64,000 bases of DNA from Alistipes sp. (GTDB taxonomy: Bacteria; Bacteroidota; Bacteroidia; Bacteroidales; Rikenellaceae): the NCBI GenBank assembly GCA_022767745.1, contig JALENN010000006.1, positions 1 through 64,000 on the forward strand, written 5' to 3'. The notes beneath the pieces were generated by a model. The model was not told where the DNA came from, made no database searches, and saw nothing but the letters and a program-made list of their open reading frames with translations. The position numbers and the translations under genes are program-made. Positions 20,552 through 30,011 of the stretch are shown here, piece after piece (within the stretch, counting starts at the first letter, position 1; the number at the start of each line of letters is the position of its first letter).

Positions 20552-21343
20552 TCAAGGTTGCTTGCCGATGTAGGCCAGTATGCCGCCGTCGACATAGAGT
20601 ATATGTCCGTTGACGAAGTCCGACGCCGACGAGGCAAGGAACACCGCCGGCCCCATCAGGTCCTCGGGCGTACCCCACCGCTCGGCCGGGGTCTTGGCCA
20701 CGATGAACGAGTCGAACGGATGGCGCGACCCGTCGGCCTGGCGCTCGCGCAGGGGCGCCGTCTGCGGCGTGGCGATATATCCCGGGCCGAGGCCGTTGCA
20801 CTGTATGTTGTAGCGGCCGTACTCCGACGCTATGTTGCGCGTGAGCATCTTCAGTCCGCCCTTGGCCGAGGCGTAGGCCGAGACGGTCTCGCGGCCCAGC
20901 TCCGACATCATCGAGCAGACGTTTATAATCTTGCCGCCGCCCTTGGCTATCATGCCGGGGATCACGACCTTCGACACGATGAAGGGTGCCGTGAGGTCGA
21001 TGTCGACCACCTCACGGAACTCCTCCGTCGACATCTCGTGCATCGGTATGCGCTTGATGATGCCGGCATTGTTGACCAATATATCGACCGAGCCAAGCTC
21101 TTCGGCTATCGAGGCAACCATCGCCGCCACGGCCTTCTCGTCGGTCACGTCGCAGATATACCCGCGCGCCTTGATGCCCTTGGCGGCGTATGCCTCCAGC
21201 GCCTCGTCCATGTGCCGCTGCGAGCGGCAGTTGAAGGCTATCGCAGCCCCCGCGCCCGCCAGAGCCTCGGCTATGGCGAAGCCTATGCCATAGGCCGCGC
21301 CCGTGACGAGCGCGACCTTGCCTTTCAATGAAAAATCTACCAT
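20552..21343 (-). CDS. kduD: 2-dehydro-3-deoxy-D-gluconate/gluconate 5-dehydrogenase, SDR family
   Basis: FSLKGKVALVTGAAYGIGFAIAEAL, YASAKGGLKMLTRNIASEYGRYNIQCNGLGPGYIATPQT. Confidence 0.93.
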   Translation of the reverse strand: MVDFSLKGKVALVTGAAYGIGFAIAEALAGAGAAIAFNCRSQRHMDEALEAYAAKGIKARGYICDVTDEKAVAAMVASIAEELGSVDILVNNAGIIKRIPMHEMSTEEFREVVDIDLTAPFIVSKVVIPGMIAKGGGKIINVCSMMSELGRETVSAYASAKGGLKMLTRNIASEYGRYNIQCNGLGPGYIATPQTAPLRERQADGSRHPFDSFIVAKTPAERWGTPEDLMGPAVFLASSASDFVNGHILYVDGGILAYIGKQP

Positions 21344-21387
21344 TTCAATCCTCCGTTTGCGGGCTGCAGCCCGCATCAAACACTCCG

Positions 21388-22230
21388 TTAGCGCAGGTCG
21401 GTTATGGCAAAAAAGTCCTGATCGCCATAGTCGAGGTTCTCGCCTCCCATACCCCAGATGAAGGTGTAGTTGTGCGTGGCGGCGGCGCTGTGGATCGACC
21501 ACTCGGGCGAGAGTACGGCCTGCTCGCCGCGCATCCATATGTGGCGCGTCTCCTGCGGCTCGCCCATCATGTGGCACACGGCGTGGTCGTCGGGCACCTC
21601 GAAGTAGAAGTAGGCCTCCATGCGGCGCGAGTGTATGTGTGCCGGCATGGTGTTCCACACGCTGCCCGGAGCCAGCTCCGTCATACCCATCTGCAGGCGG
21701 CACGTAGGCAGCACCTGGCTGACGATCATCTTGTTGATGTCGCGCTCGTTCGATCCCTCGAGCGAACCCATGTGCGCCACCACGGCGTCGGCCTTGGTGA
21801 TCTTACGGTCGGGATAGCAGCAGTGCGCCCCTACCGAGTTGAAGTAGAACTTGGCCGGAGCCGAGGCATCGTCGCTCGTAAAGGTCACCTCACGCTCGCC
21901 CATACCCAGATACAGCGCCTCCTTGTATCCGAGACGGTACTCCGCATCGCCCGCGCGCACCGTACCCGCGCCACCGACGTTGAAGATACCCATCTCGCGG
22001 CGCGAGAGGAAATGCGGCGCCTTCAGCGGGTCGATAGCCTCGAGCCGCAGCGTCTCGGCCACGGGCATCGCACCACCCACGACCATGCGGTCGTACATCG
22101 AATATACCATGTTGACCTCGTCGGCGGCAAAGACCCGCTCGATGAGGAAGTCGCGGCGCAGACGCGCGGTATCGTAGCCCTTGGCGTCGGCCGGATGTGC
22201 AGCATAGCGCACCTCGTAGTTTGTCTTCAT
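21388..22230 (-). CDS. kduI: 5-dehydro-4-deoxy-D-glucuronate isomerase
   Basis: EVRYAAHPADAKGYDTARLRRDFLIE, MPAHIHSRRMEAYFYFE. Confidence 0.96.
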   Translation of the reverse strand: MKTNYEVRYAAHPADAKGYDTARLRRDFLIERVFAADEVNMVYSMYDRMVVGGAMPVAETLRLEAIDPLKAPHFLSRREMGIFNVGGAGTVRAGDAEYRLGYKEALYLGMGEREVTFTSDDASAPAKFYFNSVGAHCCYPDRKITKADAVVAHMGSLEGSNERDINKMIVSQVLPTCRLQMGMTELAPGSVWNTMPAHIHSRRMEAYFYFEVPDDHAVCHMMGEPQETRHIWMRGEQAVLSPEWSIHSAAATHNYTFIWGMGGENLDYGDQDFFAITDLR

Positions 22231-22266
22231 ATCTCTGATCTGTTTTATCGGTTGTCACGCGCCGCC

Positions 22267-23670
22267 TCAGAACCCGAAGTAGCGCTTTGCGTTGTTGTAC
22301 GATATGTCCTCGACCATGCGTCCGAGGAAGTCGATCTCGCTCGCGGGCAGCAGTCCAGCCTCGACGTCGTTGCCTATGAGGTTGCAGAGCGTGCGGCGGA
22401 AGTACTCGTGGCGCGGGTAGCTCAGGAAACTGCGCGAGTCGGTGAGCATGCCGACGAAGCGGCTCAGCAGGCCCAGCAGCGAGAGGGCGTTCATCTGGCG
22501 CTCCATGCCGTCCTTCTGGTCGAGGAACCACCATCCCGACCCGAACTGTATCTTGCCCGGCGTCTCGCCGTCCTGGAAGTTGCCGATCATGGTGGCCACC
22601 ATCTCGTTGTCGCGCGGGTTGAGGTTGTAGAGTATGGTCTTCGTGAGCTTGCCCTGCGCATCGAGGCGGTCGAGGAAGCGGGCCATGTTCTTCGCCAGCG
22701 TGAAGTCGCCTATCGAGTCGAAGCCCGTGTCGGGACCTATCGAGGCCATCTTGCGCGAGTTGTTGTTGCGGATGACGCCGAAGTGGTACTGCTGCGTCCA
22801 CCCCGTCTCCCAGTCCATCACGGCCATCTCGACCAACATGGCGCTCTTGTAGAGGCGGCGCTCCGCGTCGGTCAGCTCGCCGCCGCCGTATACCTTGGCG
22901 AAGGCGGCCTCGACCTGCTGCGGCGTGTAGTCCTCGGCATAGAACTCCTCGATGCCGTGGTCGCTCAGGCGGCAGCCGACGCTCTCGAAGAAGCGGTGAC
23001 GCACGCGCAGCGCATCCACGAGCGTGGCGAACGAACGTATCTCGACGCCCGACACCTCGGCCAGACGGTCGACATAGGCGCGGAACGCCGACGGGTTCTC
23101 CACCGCCATCGCCTTGTCGGGACGCCATGCCGGCAGCACGCGGCAGCCGAACGCCTCGTCGCGGCAGCGAAGGTGGTGCTCGAGCGAGTCGACGGGATCG
23201 TCCGTCGTGCATACGACCTCCACATTATAGCGTCGCAGCAACCCGCGCGCCGAGTATTCGGGCTGCGCCAGCAGCGAGTTGCAATGGTCGTATATCTCGC
23301 GCGCCGTGGCGGGGCTGAGCAGCTTCTCCACGCCGAAGGCGGTCTTCAGTTCGAGGTGCGTCCAGTGGTAGAGCGGGTTGCGCATGGTGTAGGGCACCGT
23401 CTCGGCCCACTTTTCGAAACGCTCCCAGTCCGAGGCGTCACCCGTACAGTAACGCTCCGCCACGCCGTTCGTCCGCATGGCGCGCCACTTGTAGTGGTCG
23501 CCGTCGAGCCATATCTCCGTAAGGCTGCGGAAACGGTGATCCTCGGCTATATAGCGCGGGTCGAGGTGACAGTGGTAGTCTATGATCGGCATCTTGGCCG
23601 CATGGTCGTGATAGAGACGGCGCGCCGTCTCGGTCTGCAACAGGAAATCTTCGTCGTTGAACTTTTTCAT
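22267..23670 (-). CDS. uxaC: Glucuronate isomerase
   Basis: IIDYHCHLDPRYIAED, CTTDDPVDSLEHH, GSGWWFLDQKDGMERQMNALS. Confidence 0.96.
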   Translation of the reverse strand: MKKFNDEDFLLQTETARRLYHDHAAKMPIIDYHCHLDPRYIAEDHRFRSLTEIWLDGDHYKWRAMRTNGVAERYCTGDASDWERFEKWAETVPYTMRNPLYHWTHLELKTAFGVEKLLSPATAREIYDHCNSLLAQPEYSARGLLRRYNVEVVCTTDDPVDSLEHHLRCRDEAFGCRVLPAWRPDKAMAVENPSAFRAYVDRLAEVSGVEIRSFATLVDALRVRHRFFESVGCRLSDHGIEEFYAEDYTPQQVEAAFAKVYGGGELTDAERRLYKSAMLVEMAVMDWETGWTQQYHFGVIRNNNSRKMASIGPDTGFDSIGDFTLAKNMARFLDRLDAQGKLTKTILYNLNPRDNEMVATMIGNFQDGETPGKIQFGSGWWFLDQKDGMERQMNALSLLGLLSRFVGMLTDSRSFLSYPRHEYFRRTLCNLIGNDVEAGLLPASEIDFLGRMVEDISYNNAKRYFGF

Positions 23671-23726
23671 AACTTCGGGCTCAAAAAAGGTTAGATAGCG
23701 CCATCCCCGCATGCAGGGACGATACA

Positions 23727-23776
23727 CAAAGATACGAAAAGGTGAGCGCAGTGGCAAATCGAAAACGAAGTTTTAC
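23727..23776 (-). promoter_or_regulatory. Conserved-spacer promoter, copy C (uxaC operon)
   Basis: Minus strand AAAACTTCGTTTTC then GATTTGCCACTGCGCTCACCTTTTCGTATCTTTG (TTTG-N20-TATCTTTG). Confidence 0.8.
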
Positions 23777-23930
23777 GGTGCGGCGTCACACCTCGCGCCG
23801 CAAAAGCCATCCCGCGGTTCGGCGGATATCTCCCTTTTTGCCGCGCGAGGGGTTTTGGCGCGACATTTCCTTCCGTATAAGGTTATGTTTTCCTACATTT
23901 GTACGAATAACCGACAAAACCTGATTTGAC

Positions 23931-24374
23931 ATGACCAGAAAGTATCTGTGCCTTGCCGTATGTGCCCTGTGCCTGTGCGCATGCGGCGGCAACGGCGGCA
24001 ACGCCGCCCGCACCAATGCCCCCGCGGCCATTGCGGCCGACGACGGCCACAATGCCGAGAACTCGCTCGACTACACCGGTGTATACGAAGGGACCATACC
24101 CGCCGCCGACTGCCCCGGCATCGACGTACGGCTTGAGCTGCGCGACGACAACACCTTCGAGTGCCGCTACGAATACCTCGAGCGCGACACCTCATTCGAG
24201 TTCAAGGGGCGCTACCGTGTCGAAAAGAACCTGCTCACGGCCGTGGGCGAGAAGTCCGACACCACATACTACAAGGTGGAAGAGAACCGCCTCCGCCAGC
24301 TCGACTCCGAGAAGCAGCCCATCCCGGGCAAGGTAGGCGAAATGTACGTACTGACGAAGCAGGGCAGCCGTTAG
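23931..24374 (+). CDS. NlpE N-terminal domain lipoprotein
   Basis: Lipobox LCAC; YTGVYEGTIPAADCPGIDVRLELRDDNTFE...FKGRYRVEKNLL. Confidence 0.85.
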   Translation: MTRKYLCLAVCALCLCACGGNGGNAARTNAPAAIAADDGHNAENSLDYTGVYEGTIPAADCPGIDVRLELRDDNTFECRYEYLERDTSFEFKGRYRVEKNLLTAVGEKSDTTYYKVEENRLRQLDSEKQPIPGKVGEMYVLTKQGSR

Positions 24375-24415
24375 CCTCTGCCCGCACCGCCCCCCGCAAC
24401 AAGGCGGACAGGCCC

Positions 24416-24464
24416 GAAAAGAGTGTTTTTCATTTGCCGTTGCGCCCGAGAATTAGTATATTTG
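24416..24464 (+). promoter_or_regulatory. Conserved-spacer promoter, copy F (partial match)
   Basis: GAAAAgagtgTTTTTC then ATTTGCCGTTGCGCCCGAGAATTAGTATATTTG (TTTG-N20-TATATTTG). Confidence 0.7.
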
Positions 24465-24492
24465 CCTCACAAACAAAAAACAACACACTATT

Positions 24493-24864
24493 ATGGAATT
24501 CGAAGGAGTAGTATACAAGATAATGCCCGCGACCAAAGGCGTCTCGGCCCGCGGCGAGTGGCAGCGTCAGGAGGTGATATTCGAGATGCCGCAGGAGTTC
24601 TCGCGCAAGGTGTGCGTCACCTTCTTCAACAAGGAGTCGGAGGTGGCCCGCCTGAAGGAGGGTGCGGCATACACCGTATCGGTAAACATCGAGTCGCGCG
24701 AATACAACGGCCGCTGGTACACCGACGTGCGCGCATGGCGCGTACAGCCCAAGCAGGAGGCGGCACCCGCGGCAGCGGCACCCATGCCCGACATGCCGCC
24801 CATCGGCGAGGAGCCGTCGTACTCGACCCCGTCTTCGGCCGAGGTGGACGACCTGCCGTTCTAG
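24493..24864 (+). CDS. DUF3127 domain protein
   Basis: MEFEGVVYKIMPATKGVSARGEWQRQEVIFE...YNGRWYTDVRAWRV. Confidence 0.88.
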   Translation: MEFEGVVYKIMPATKGVSARGEWQRQEVIFEMPQEFSRKVCVTFFNKESEVARLKEGAAYTVSVNIESREYNGRWYTDVRAWRVQPKQEAAPAAAAPMPDMPPIGEEPSYSTPSSAEVDDLPF

Positions 24865-24889
24865 GCCCGCCGACCCACGGCAAGAGATA

Positions 24890-24926
24890 CGCGCCGCGCC
24901 CCGCAGGGGACGCGGCGCGCTTTTTC
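24890..24926 (+). terminator. Rho-independent terminator
   Basis: gcgccgcg...cgcggcgcgc-ttttt. Confidence 0.85.
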
Positions 24927-24936
24927 TACCACGCCG

Positions 24937-25635
24937 TCAACGGAATATCTGCAGCTTTACACCGAACGAGAAATACACTATCTCCGACAACGCCAGCGAG
25001 CGGTTGCCGCACTTGGCAATGATATCCAGGTCGTTGGCCGCAAGCTCGTAGTACAGCGTCACGCCCCGCAGCGCCGAATCGCCCCGCAGCAGCCACGTCA
25101 TGCGCTGCCCCACGTATACGTAGGAACGCAGGCGCGAGGTGAAGCCGTAATACTTGTCGCCCGGGTAGCGGTCGGGTTCGCGCACCCAATAGTCCTCGCC
25201 CGAGATCATGTTCACATAGATCCCGCACGCGAACGGCTCCAGCGCGATGCGGCTGCCGAGGCTTATGCTCCACGGGATGTAGTTCTGCCGCACGGTGAAG
25301 GTGGCGTGCGTACGGTCGGAGTAGGCTTTGGGAAGGATTCCCGTCATCACCTCCGTCTCCCAACGGCAGCGGCGCCCGTAGTCCCACCCCACGCCTGCCG
25401 AGACCACACCCATGCCGCCGGCATACTGCACCTTCACATGCGTAGGGATAAGCCTCTCCCAGCCTTCATACCCACGATGGATACGGCGGTCGAGCTGACG
25501 GTGCGCACAGCACACTCCGCCCTGCGCCAGGGCAAGCGTGTCGGCCCCACGGGGCGAGGCGGCCGCCTGAGCCACCGACAGCAGCGCCGCAAGCCACAGC
25601 ACGCACACGCTAAAACTCCACCTTCTCGCACTCAT
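24937..25635 (-). CDS. Secreted/outer-membrane protein, unknown function
   Basis: Signal-like N-terminus then beta-barrel-like pattern (SISLGSRIAL, YELAANDLDII, VYFSFGVKLQIFR); overlaps the start-side neighbour by about 26 bp. Confidence 0.6.
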   Translation of the reverse strand: MSARRWSFSVCVLWLAALLSVAQAAASPRGADTLALAQGGVCCAHRQLDRRIHRGYEGWERLIPTHVKVQYAGGMGVVSAGVGWDYGRRCRWETEVMTGILPKAYSDRTHATFTVRQNYIPWSISLGSRIALEPFACGIYVNMISGEDYWVREPDRYPGDKYYGFTSRLRSYVYVGQRMTWLLRGDSALRGVTLYYELAANDLDIIAKCGNRSLALSEIVYFSFGVKLQIFR

Positions 25636-26413
25636 ATCCGTCGTCGTCAATGGTAAAGAGCAGATAACTGCGCTTGGCGATGTTCTCGCACCCGTAGTAG
25701 ATCACGCCGTCGCCGAACAGGTCGTCGGCCATATACGTATGATTGTGGCCGTTGACACAGAACTGCAACCGCGGGATGTTGCTTACGGCATACTCGAACA
25801 CGCGCGCCACGTTGTTGTCGAACTGTTCGGTAAAGGGGCGCGCATGCATCACCACAACGCTCTTCTCGGCCTCGGCGGGGAACTCCAGCACCTGCCGCTC
25901 GATATAACCGAAATCGGGTACGGGCTTGTCGCGATCGAACTCCAGGGCGTTGGTGTTGAGGCACACCACCCGCACGTTGCCCGCCGTAAAGGCGAAGTCG
26001 ACCTCGCCGAACATCTCCTCGAACAGCTCCTCTCCCGTCGCCAGGCAGTCGTGGTTGCCTATCACGGCGACATAGGGGACGTCGAGACGAGCCAGGATGT
26101 CGCGCATGCGCTCGAACTCGGCCTTCATGCCGAAGTCGGCCATGTCACCCGCATGCACCACGAAGTCCAGGTCGTCGCGGCCGTTCAGCGCCTCCACCGC
26201 ATCGGAGGTTTCGTCGTACCACCGCTGCGTGTCGCTGATGACGGCAAAACGTATCTCGCGCCGCCCCTCGGTGGCAGTCTCGATGCGGGCGATGTTGCGC
26301 GCATTGATACCCGTATCACCCTCCACGCGCGTATCGTAGGGGTGGAAATCCACCTGGCACGACGCCAGCATCACCGCAACGCTCACCGTATAACACAGTC
26401 TTCTCTTCCGCAT
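25610..26413 (-). CDS. Calcineurin-like metallophosphoesterase, lipoprotein
   Basis: Lipobox LASC; SDTQ, HAGDMAD, IGNHD, NGHNH motifs. Confidence 0.88.
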   Translation of the reverse strand: MRKRRLCYTVSVAVMLASCQVDFHPYDTRVEGDTGINARNIARIETATEGRREIRFAVISDTQRWYDETSDAVEALNGRDDLDFVVHAGDMADFGMKAEFERMRDILARLDVPYVAVIGNHDCLATGEELFEEMFGEVDFAFTAGNVRVVCLNTNALEFDRDKPVPDFGYIERQVLEFPAEAEKSVVVMHARPFTEQFDNNVARVFEYAVSNIPRLQFCVNGHNHTYMADDLFGDGVIYYGCENIAKRSYLLFTIDDDGYECEKVEF

Positions 26414-26587
26414 GTCGTCTTCTCCCTTTATCCTTTCCCGCGTCGGGTGCCCGACGCGCCCCGCACGGCGGGTCGATTACAATATTAGACAAAATATCCC
26501 TACGCCGAGCCTTGCGGCGCGGCCGATAATACCATCAGGATAACATATGCGACATTTTGCCGACGCCCCCGACCCGACAGAAACGAA

Positions 26588-26617
26588 ATCGGAGGGCTGC
26601 CGACGCAACCCTCCGAT
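26588..26617 (-). terminator. Terminator hairpin
   Basis: ATCGGAGGG...CCCTCCGAT inverted repeat downstream of the 26638-27828 gene. Confidence 0.6.
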
Positions 26618-26637
26618 CCGTATTCCTGCCGGCGCGC

Positions 26638-27828
26638 TTAACGCCGCTTGACCTCCACCTCGTGGCGGTGCGTCACCTTGCCCGCGGCATCCACCACGTC
26701 GACGGCGATGCGCGACGGTGTCACCTCCACGTCGAGACGCTCGTTGTTCGAGTTGACCAGTATCGGGAAATTGTTGCCCCGCTCGCCCGCCCCGACAAAG
26801 CCGTAGCGGTGCAGGTGGGCACTCAGCATGAGATCCACGCCCGCCTCGTTGAGCAGCGGCACGAAGAGGCGCATCAGTTCGCGGCTGCCATGCCATCCCT
26901 TCTGCTCGGGCGGCACGTGCAGGAAGACTATGCGCACGGCAGCCGAACGGAACTCGTCGCTCTGCACCACCTGTCGCAGCCACTCGGCCTCGCGCTCGCG
27001 GTGGGCGTCGTAGGCGGCCAGACCGCCGTACTCGAGGTCGCTGTCGGGCTTGTCCTCGCCGCAGTCGAGCACCAGGAATGCCGCAGGGCCGTTACGGAAC
27101 ATATAATAGGGTTTGCCCGACGGCGTCGGGAAGAGATTCATGAACTCGACCGAAGCGGCACCGCGCGTCTCGTGGTTGCCGCGCACCACAACGACGGGCG
27201 TATCCGTGGCGAAAAGCTCGACGGCACGCGTCAGGTAGTCCTCCTGCAGCTGCTCCACCGACCCCATAAGGTTCGACATGTCGCCGTTGAAGGCCACAAA
27301 ATCGACACCCCGCCTGGTTGCGTCCCCCGTCAGCGCCCTGAATATCGAGTCGCGGCCGTGGATATCGTTCACCACCGTAAAGCGGCACTTTTCGGCCGCG
27401 GCGTCGAACGTACGCACGCGGTACGGCTCGCGCGAATAGACATTGCTCGCCGTTGTGCGTCCCAGCACTGGTATGGCGCCGATGTCGTCGACACCCTGCT
27501 GGTAGATGCGGTAACGGTAGGCCGTGCCGGGCTTCAGCCCCTCAACCCGCACGCGGTGCAGGCGCGACACGACATGGCGTCCCAACAGATCCTCGTAGTA
27601 GCGCGGGCGCTCCTCCGAATAGAACGACGTGCCGTCGTCGGGGGCCGTCTCGACCCACCCTATCGACCTCTCGGTCGATATCCACACCACGGTGAAGGCG
27701 TCGTCGGTCATGCCGACAACCCACGGGCCGCACGCCGTCGATGCCACAGGCACCTGTGCCGCAGCCGTCGCCGCCGCAAACACCATCGGCAGCAACAAGG
27801 CAAAAAGTCTCTTCATATATCGCTTCAT
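26638..27828 (-). CDS. Metallophosphoesterase with N-terminal fibronectin-like domain (purple acid phosphatase-like)
   Basis: PGTAYRYRIYQQG then VNDIHG, NGDMSN, RGNHE, LSAHLHRYG. Confidence 0.88.
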   Translation of the reverse strand: MKRYMKRLFALLLPMVFAAATAAAQVPVASTACGPWVVGMTDDAFTVVWISTERSIGWVETAPDDGTSFYSEERPRYYEDLLGRHVVSRLHRVRVEGLKPGTAYRYRIYQQGVDDIGAIPVLGRTTASNVYSREPYRVRTFDAAAEKCRFTVVNDIHGRDSIFRALTGDATRRGVDFVAFNGDMSNLMGSVEQLQEDYLTRAVELFATDTPVVVVRGNHETRGAASVEFMNLFPTPSGKPYYMFRNGPAAFLVLDCGEDKPDSDLEYGGLAAYDAHREREAEWLRQVVQSDEFRSAAVRIVFLHVPPEQKGWHGSRELMRLFVPLLNEAGVDLMLSAHLHRYGFVGAGERGNNFPILVNSNNERLDVEVTPSRIAVDVVDAAGKVTHRHEVEVKRR

Positions 27829-27924
27829 CTGTTTATCGGATTTTCCGTGCGGCAGCACCCGCGCGCAGCCGAAACCACGGCCGGCCCACCGCACTGCCGT
27901 CACATACTGCAGCGCCGAACCGTG

Positions 27925-28080
27925 TTACTCGGCCTTCTCCGCTGCAACCTCCGCAGTGGCAGCGGTAGCGGCATCACCCGCCGGCAGAAGGCTGCTGTAC
28001 GAACCGTGTCCCAATACGGTAAAGACGATCACCGCCAGCACGCAGAGCGCGAACACCGCACCTATAACTCTCTTTATCAC
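27925..28080 (-). CDS. 51-aa single-TM small protein, GTG start (absent from supplied ORF track)
   Basis: GTG ATA AAG...: MIKRVIGAVFALCVLAVIVFTVLGHGSYSSLLPAGDAATAATAEVAAEKAE*; AAAAGGAG upstream of GTG. Confidence 0.6.
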   Translation of the reverse strand: MIKRVIGAVFALCVLAVIVFTVLGHGSYSSLLPAGDAATAATAEVAAEKAE

Positions 28081-28130
28081 TGTTTACTCCTTTTTATGTT
28101 TCTTAAAGGCTGCTATCTTCCACGCCCCTG

Positions 28131-29834
28131 TTACTCGGTTTTCTGTTCCGTTGCTGCCGCTGCCGGTGCCTCGCGCGACGGTATCGCGGGAGCCTCGCCG
28201 CTGGCGGGATGCTCCTCGAGCCACTCGATGGTGCGGCTGACGACGTTGTCGATGGGGAATATGTTGTAGTAGAAACCGTCCGAGTCGAGCGGCGTGCTGC
28301 GCCCGATATAGGCGCGCAGCTGTGCCTCCATGATCTTGCGCGAGCGGGCTATGTCGCGCGCCACGGGGGCCACGCCCTGCGCGGCGGCATAGCGCACGAA
28401 GTCGTCGAAGAGCGTCTTGTCGCCGTCGAGCAGCGCCGTCAGCTCGGGTATCGTCCGCACGGCATTGAGCGCCTCGCGATGACGGTCGGCATAGTCAAGC
28501 GTGAAACGGTAGAGTATGTTGCGTCCCGACACCTCCATGTAGTAGGGGGTGATGTCGGTGGTATCCATCGGGATGAATATGTCGGGCATGATGCCTCCGC
28601 CTCCGTATACGACCTTGCCCTTGGGCGTGACGAAACGCAGCGAGTCGGCGAAGTGGATGCTGTCGGCCGAGAAGAACTCGTTGTTGCGGTAGCGGCGCAC
28701 GATGTCCATCTCGTAGTCGTACTCGTCGCCGTTGACATAGGGTTTCTGTATCGAGCGGCCCGTCGGGGTATAATAGCGTGCCACCGTAAGGCGCAGGGCC
28801 GAACCGTCGGCGTAAGGTATCTGATGCTGCACCAGACCCTTGCCGAACGAGCGGCGGCCGACGATGGTGCCGCGGTCGTTGTCCTGCACGGCGCCGGCCA
28901 GAATCTCGCTCGACGAGGCGCTGCTCTCGTCGATAAGCACCGCCAGCGAGATGTCGGCAGCCGTACCCTGCCCGTCGCTGAACTCCTTAACCTGACGCTT
29001 GTTGCGGTCCTCGGTATAGACTATCAGCTTACCCTCGGTAAGGAACTCGTTGGCGATGAGTATCGCCTGGTCCATATATCCGCCCGAGTTGCCGCGCAGG
29101 TCGAAGATAAGTTTGGTCATGCCCTCGCCGCGCAGGCGCTGCAGCGCCTCCATCAGCTCGGTGTGCGACGTGCGCGCGAACTGCGACAGACGTATGAAGG
29201 CTATGTCGTCGGTCACCATGAATGCCGACTCGATGCTCTTGATGGGGATCGCGTCACGCACCACGGCCACATCGACCAGTTCGTCGATGCCGCGGCGCTC
29301 GAGCGAGAGCTTCACCTCCGTGCCGCGCGGGCCGCGCAGACGCTTCACTATGTCGTCCTGCGGCATCTTGACACCCGACACCACCGTATCGTTGACCTTG
29401 ATTATGCGGTCGCCCGCCACAAGACCCGCCTTGGCGCTCGGGCCGTTGGGTATGATGCCCAGCACGATGACCGTATCGGTTGCGGCGTTGAACGAGACGC
29501 CTATGCCGTCGAACTCGCCCTCGAGGGGTTCGTTTAACGCCTGCATCTCGCGTGCGGGAATATATACCGAGTGCGGGTCCAACTCCTGCATCATCAGCGG
29601 GATGACCAGTTCCGAGAGCGAATCCATCGAGATGGAATCGACGAACTGGTGCTCGATCAGCGCACACGTCTGCATTATCTTGTTTGTGGTTTCGAGACCG
29701 CTGCGGCTCAGCAGCGTCCGCAACTGCGACTCGGCACGGTTGCGGCCCACAAACTGGCCGAACATTATGCCGAGGACGATACCTGCCGCCAGTATGAGCG
29801 GGAAGAGGATCGTATGTTTGGAATTTCTGTACAT
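28131..29834 (-). CDS. S41 family C-terminal processing peptidase with PDZ domain
   Basis: GIGVSFNAATDTVIVLGIIPNGPSAKAGLVAGDRIIKVND, DLRGNSGGYMDQAI, DESSASSSEILAGAVQDNDRGTIVGRRSFGKG. Confidence 0.95.
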   Translation of the reverse strand: MYRNSKHTILFPLILAAGIVLGIMFGQFVGRNRAESQLRTLLSRSGLETTNKIMQTCALIEHQFVDSISMDSLSELVIPLMMQELDPHSVYIPAREMQALNEPLEGEFDGIGVSFNAATDTVIVLGIIPNGPSAKAGLVAGDRIIKVNDTVVSGVKMPQDDIVKRLRGPRGTEVKLSLERRGIDELVDVAVVRDAIPIKSIESAFMVTDDIAFIRLSQFARTSHTELMEALQRLRGEGMTKLIFDLRGNSGGYMDQAILIANEFLTEGKLIVYTEDRNKRQVKEFSDGQGTAADISLAVLIDESSASSSEILAGAVQDNDRGTIVGRRSFGKGLVQHQIPYADGSALRLTVARYYTPTGRSIQKPYVNGDEYDYEMDIVRRYRNNEFFSADSIHFADSLRFVTPKGKVVYGGGGIMPDIFIPMDTTDITPYYMEVSGRNILYRFTLDYADRHREALNAVRTIPELTALLDGDKTLFDDFVRYAAAQGVAPVARDIARSRKIMEAQLRAYIGRSTPLDSDGFYYNIFPIDNVVSRTIEWLEEHPASGEAPAIPSREAPAAAATEQKTE

Positions 29835-30011
29835 CTTTCTTTCAAAAAAAATCGCATCGCCACGCGACGCGCAACATCCTGCGCACACCGCGTGCGCAAG
29901 CATGGCTCACACTCCCGAACCGAAGCCGCCACCGTCACCCGAGCCGTCCACACCGACTCGGCCGTCTCGCCGAACGGCGGCCACACGCCGCCCGTCGCAC
30001 CATCGGCCGCT

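Noticed and set aside
21328-23694. 788-aa plus-strand ORF opposite kduI and uxaC
   Set aside because: Shadow ORF spanning two recognised genes.
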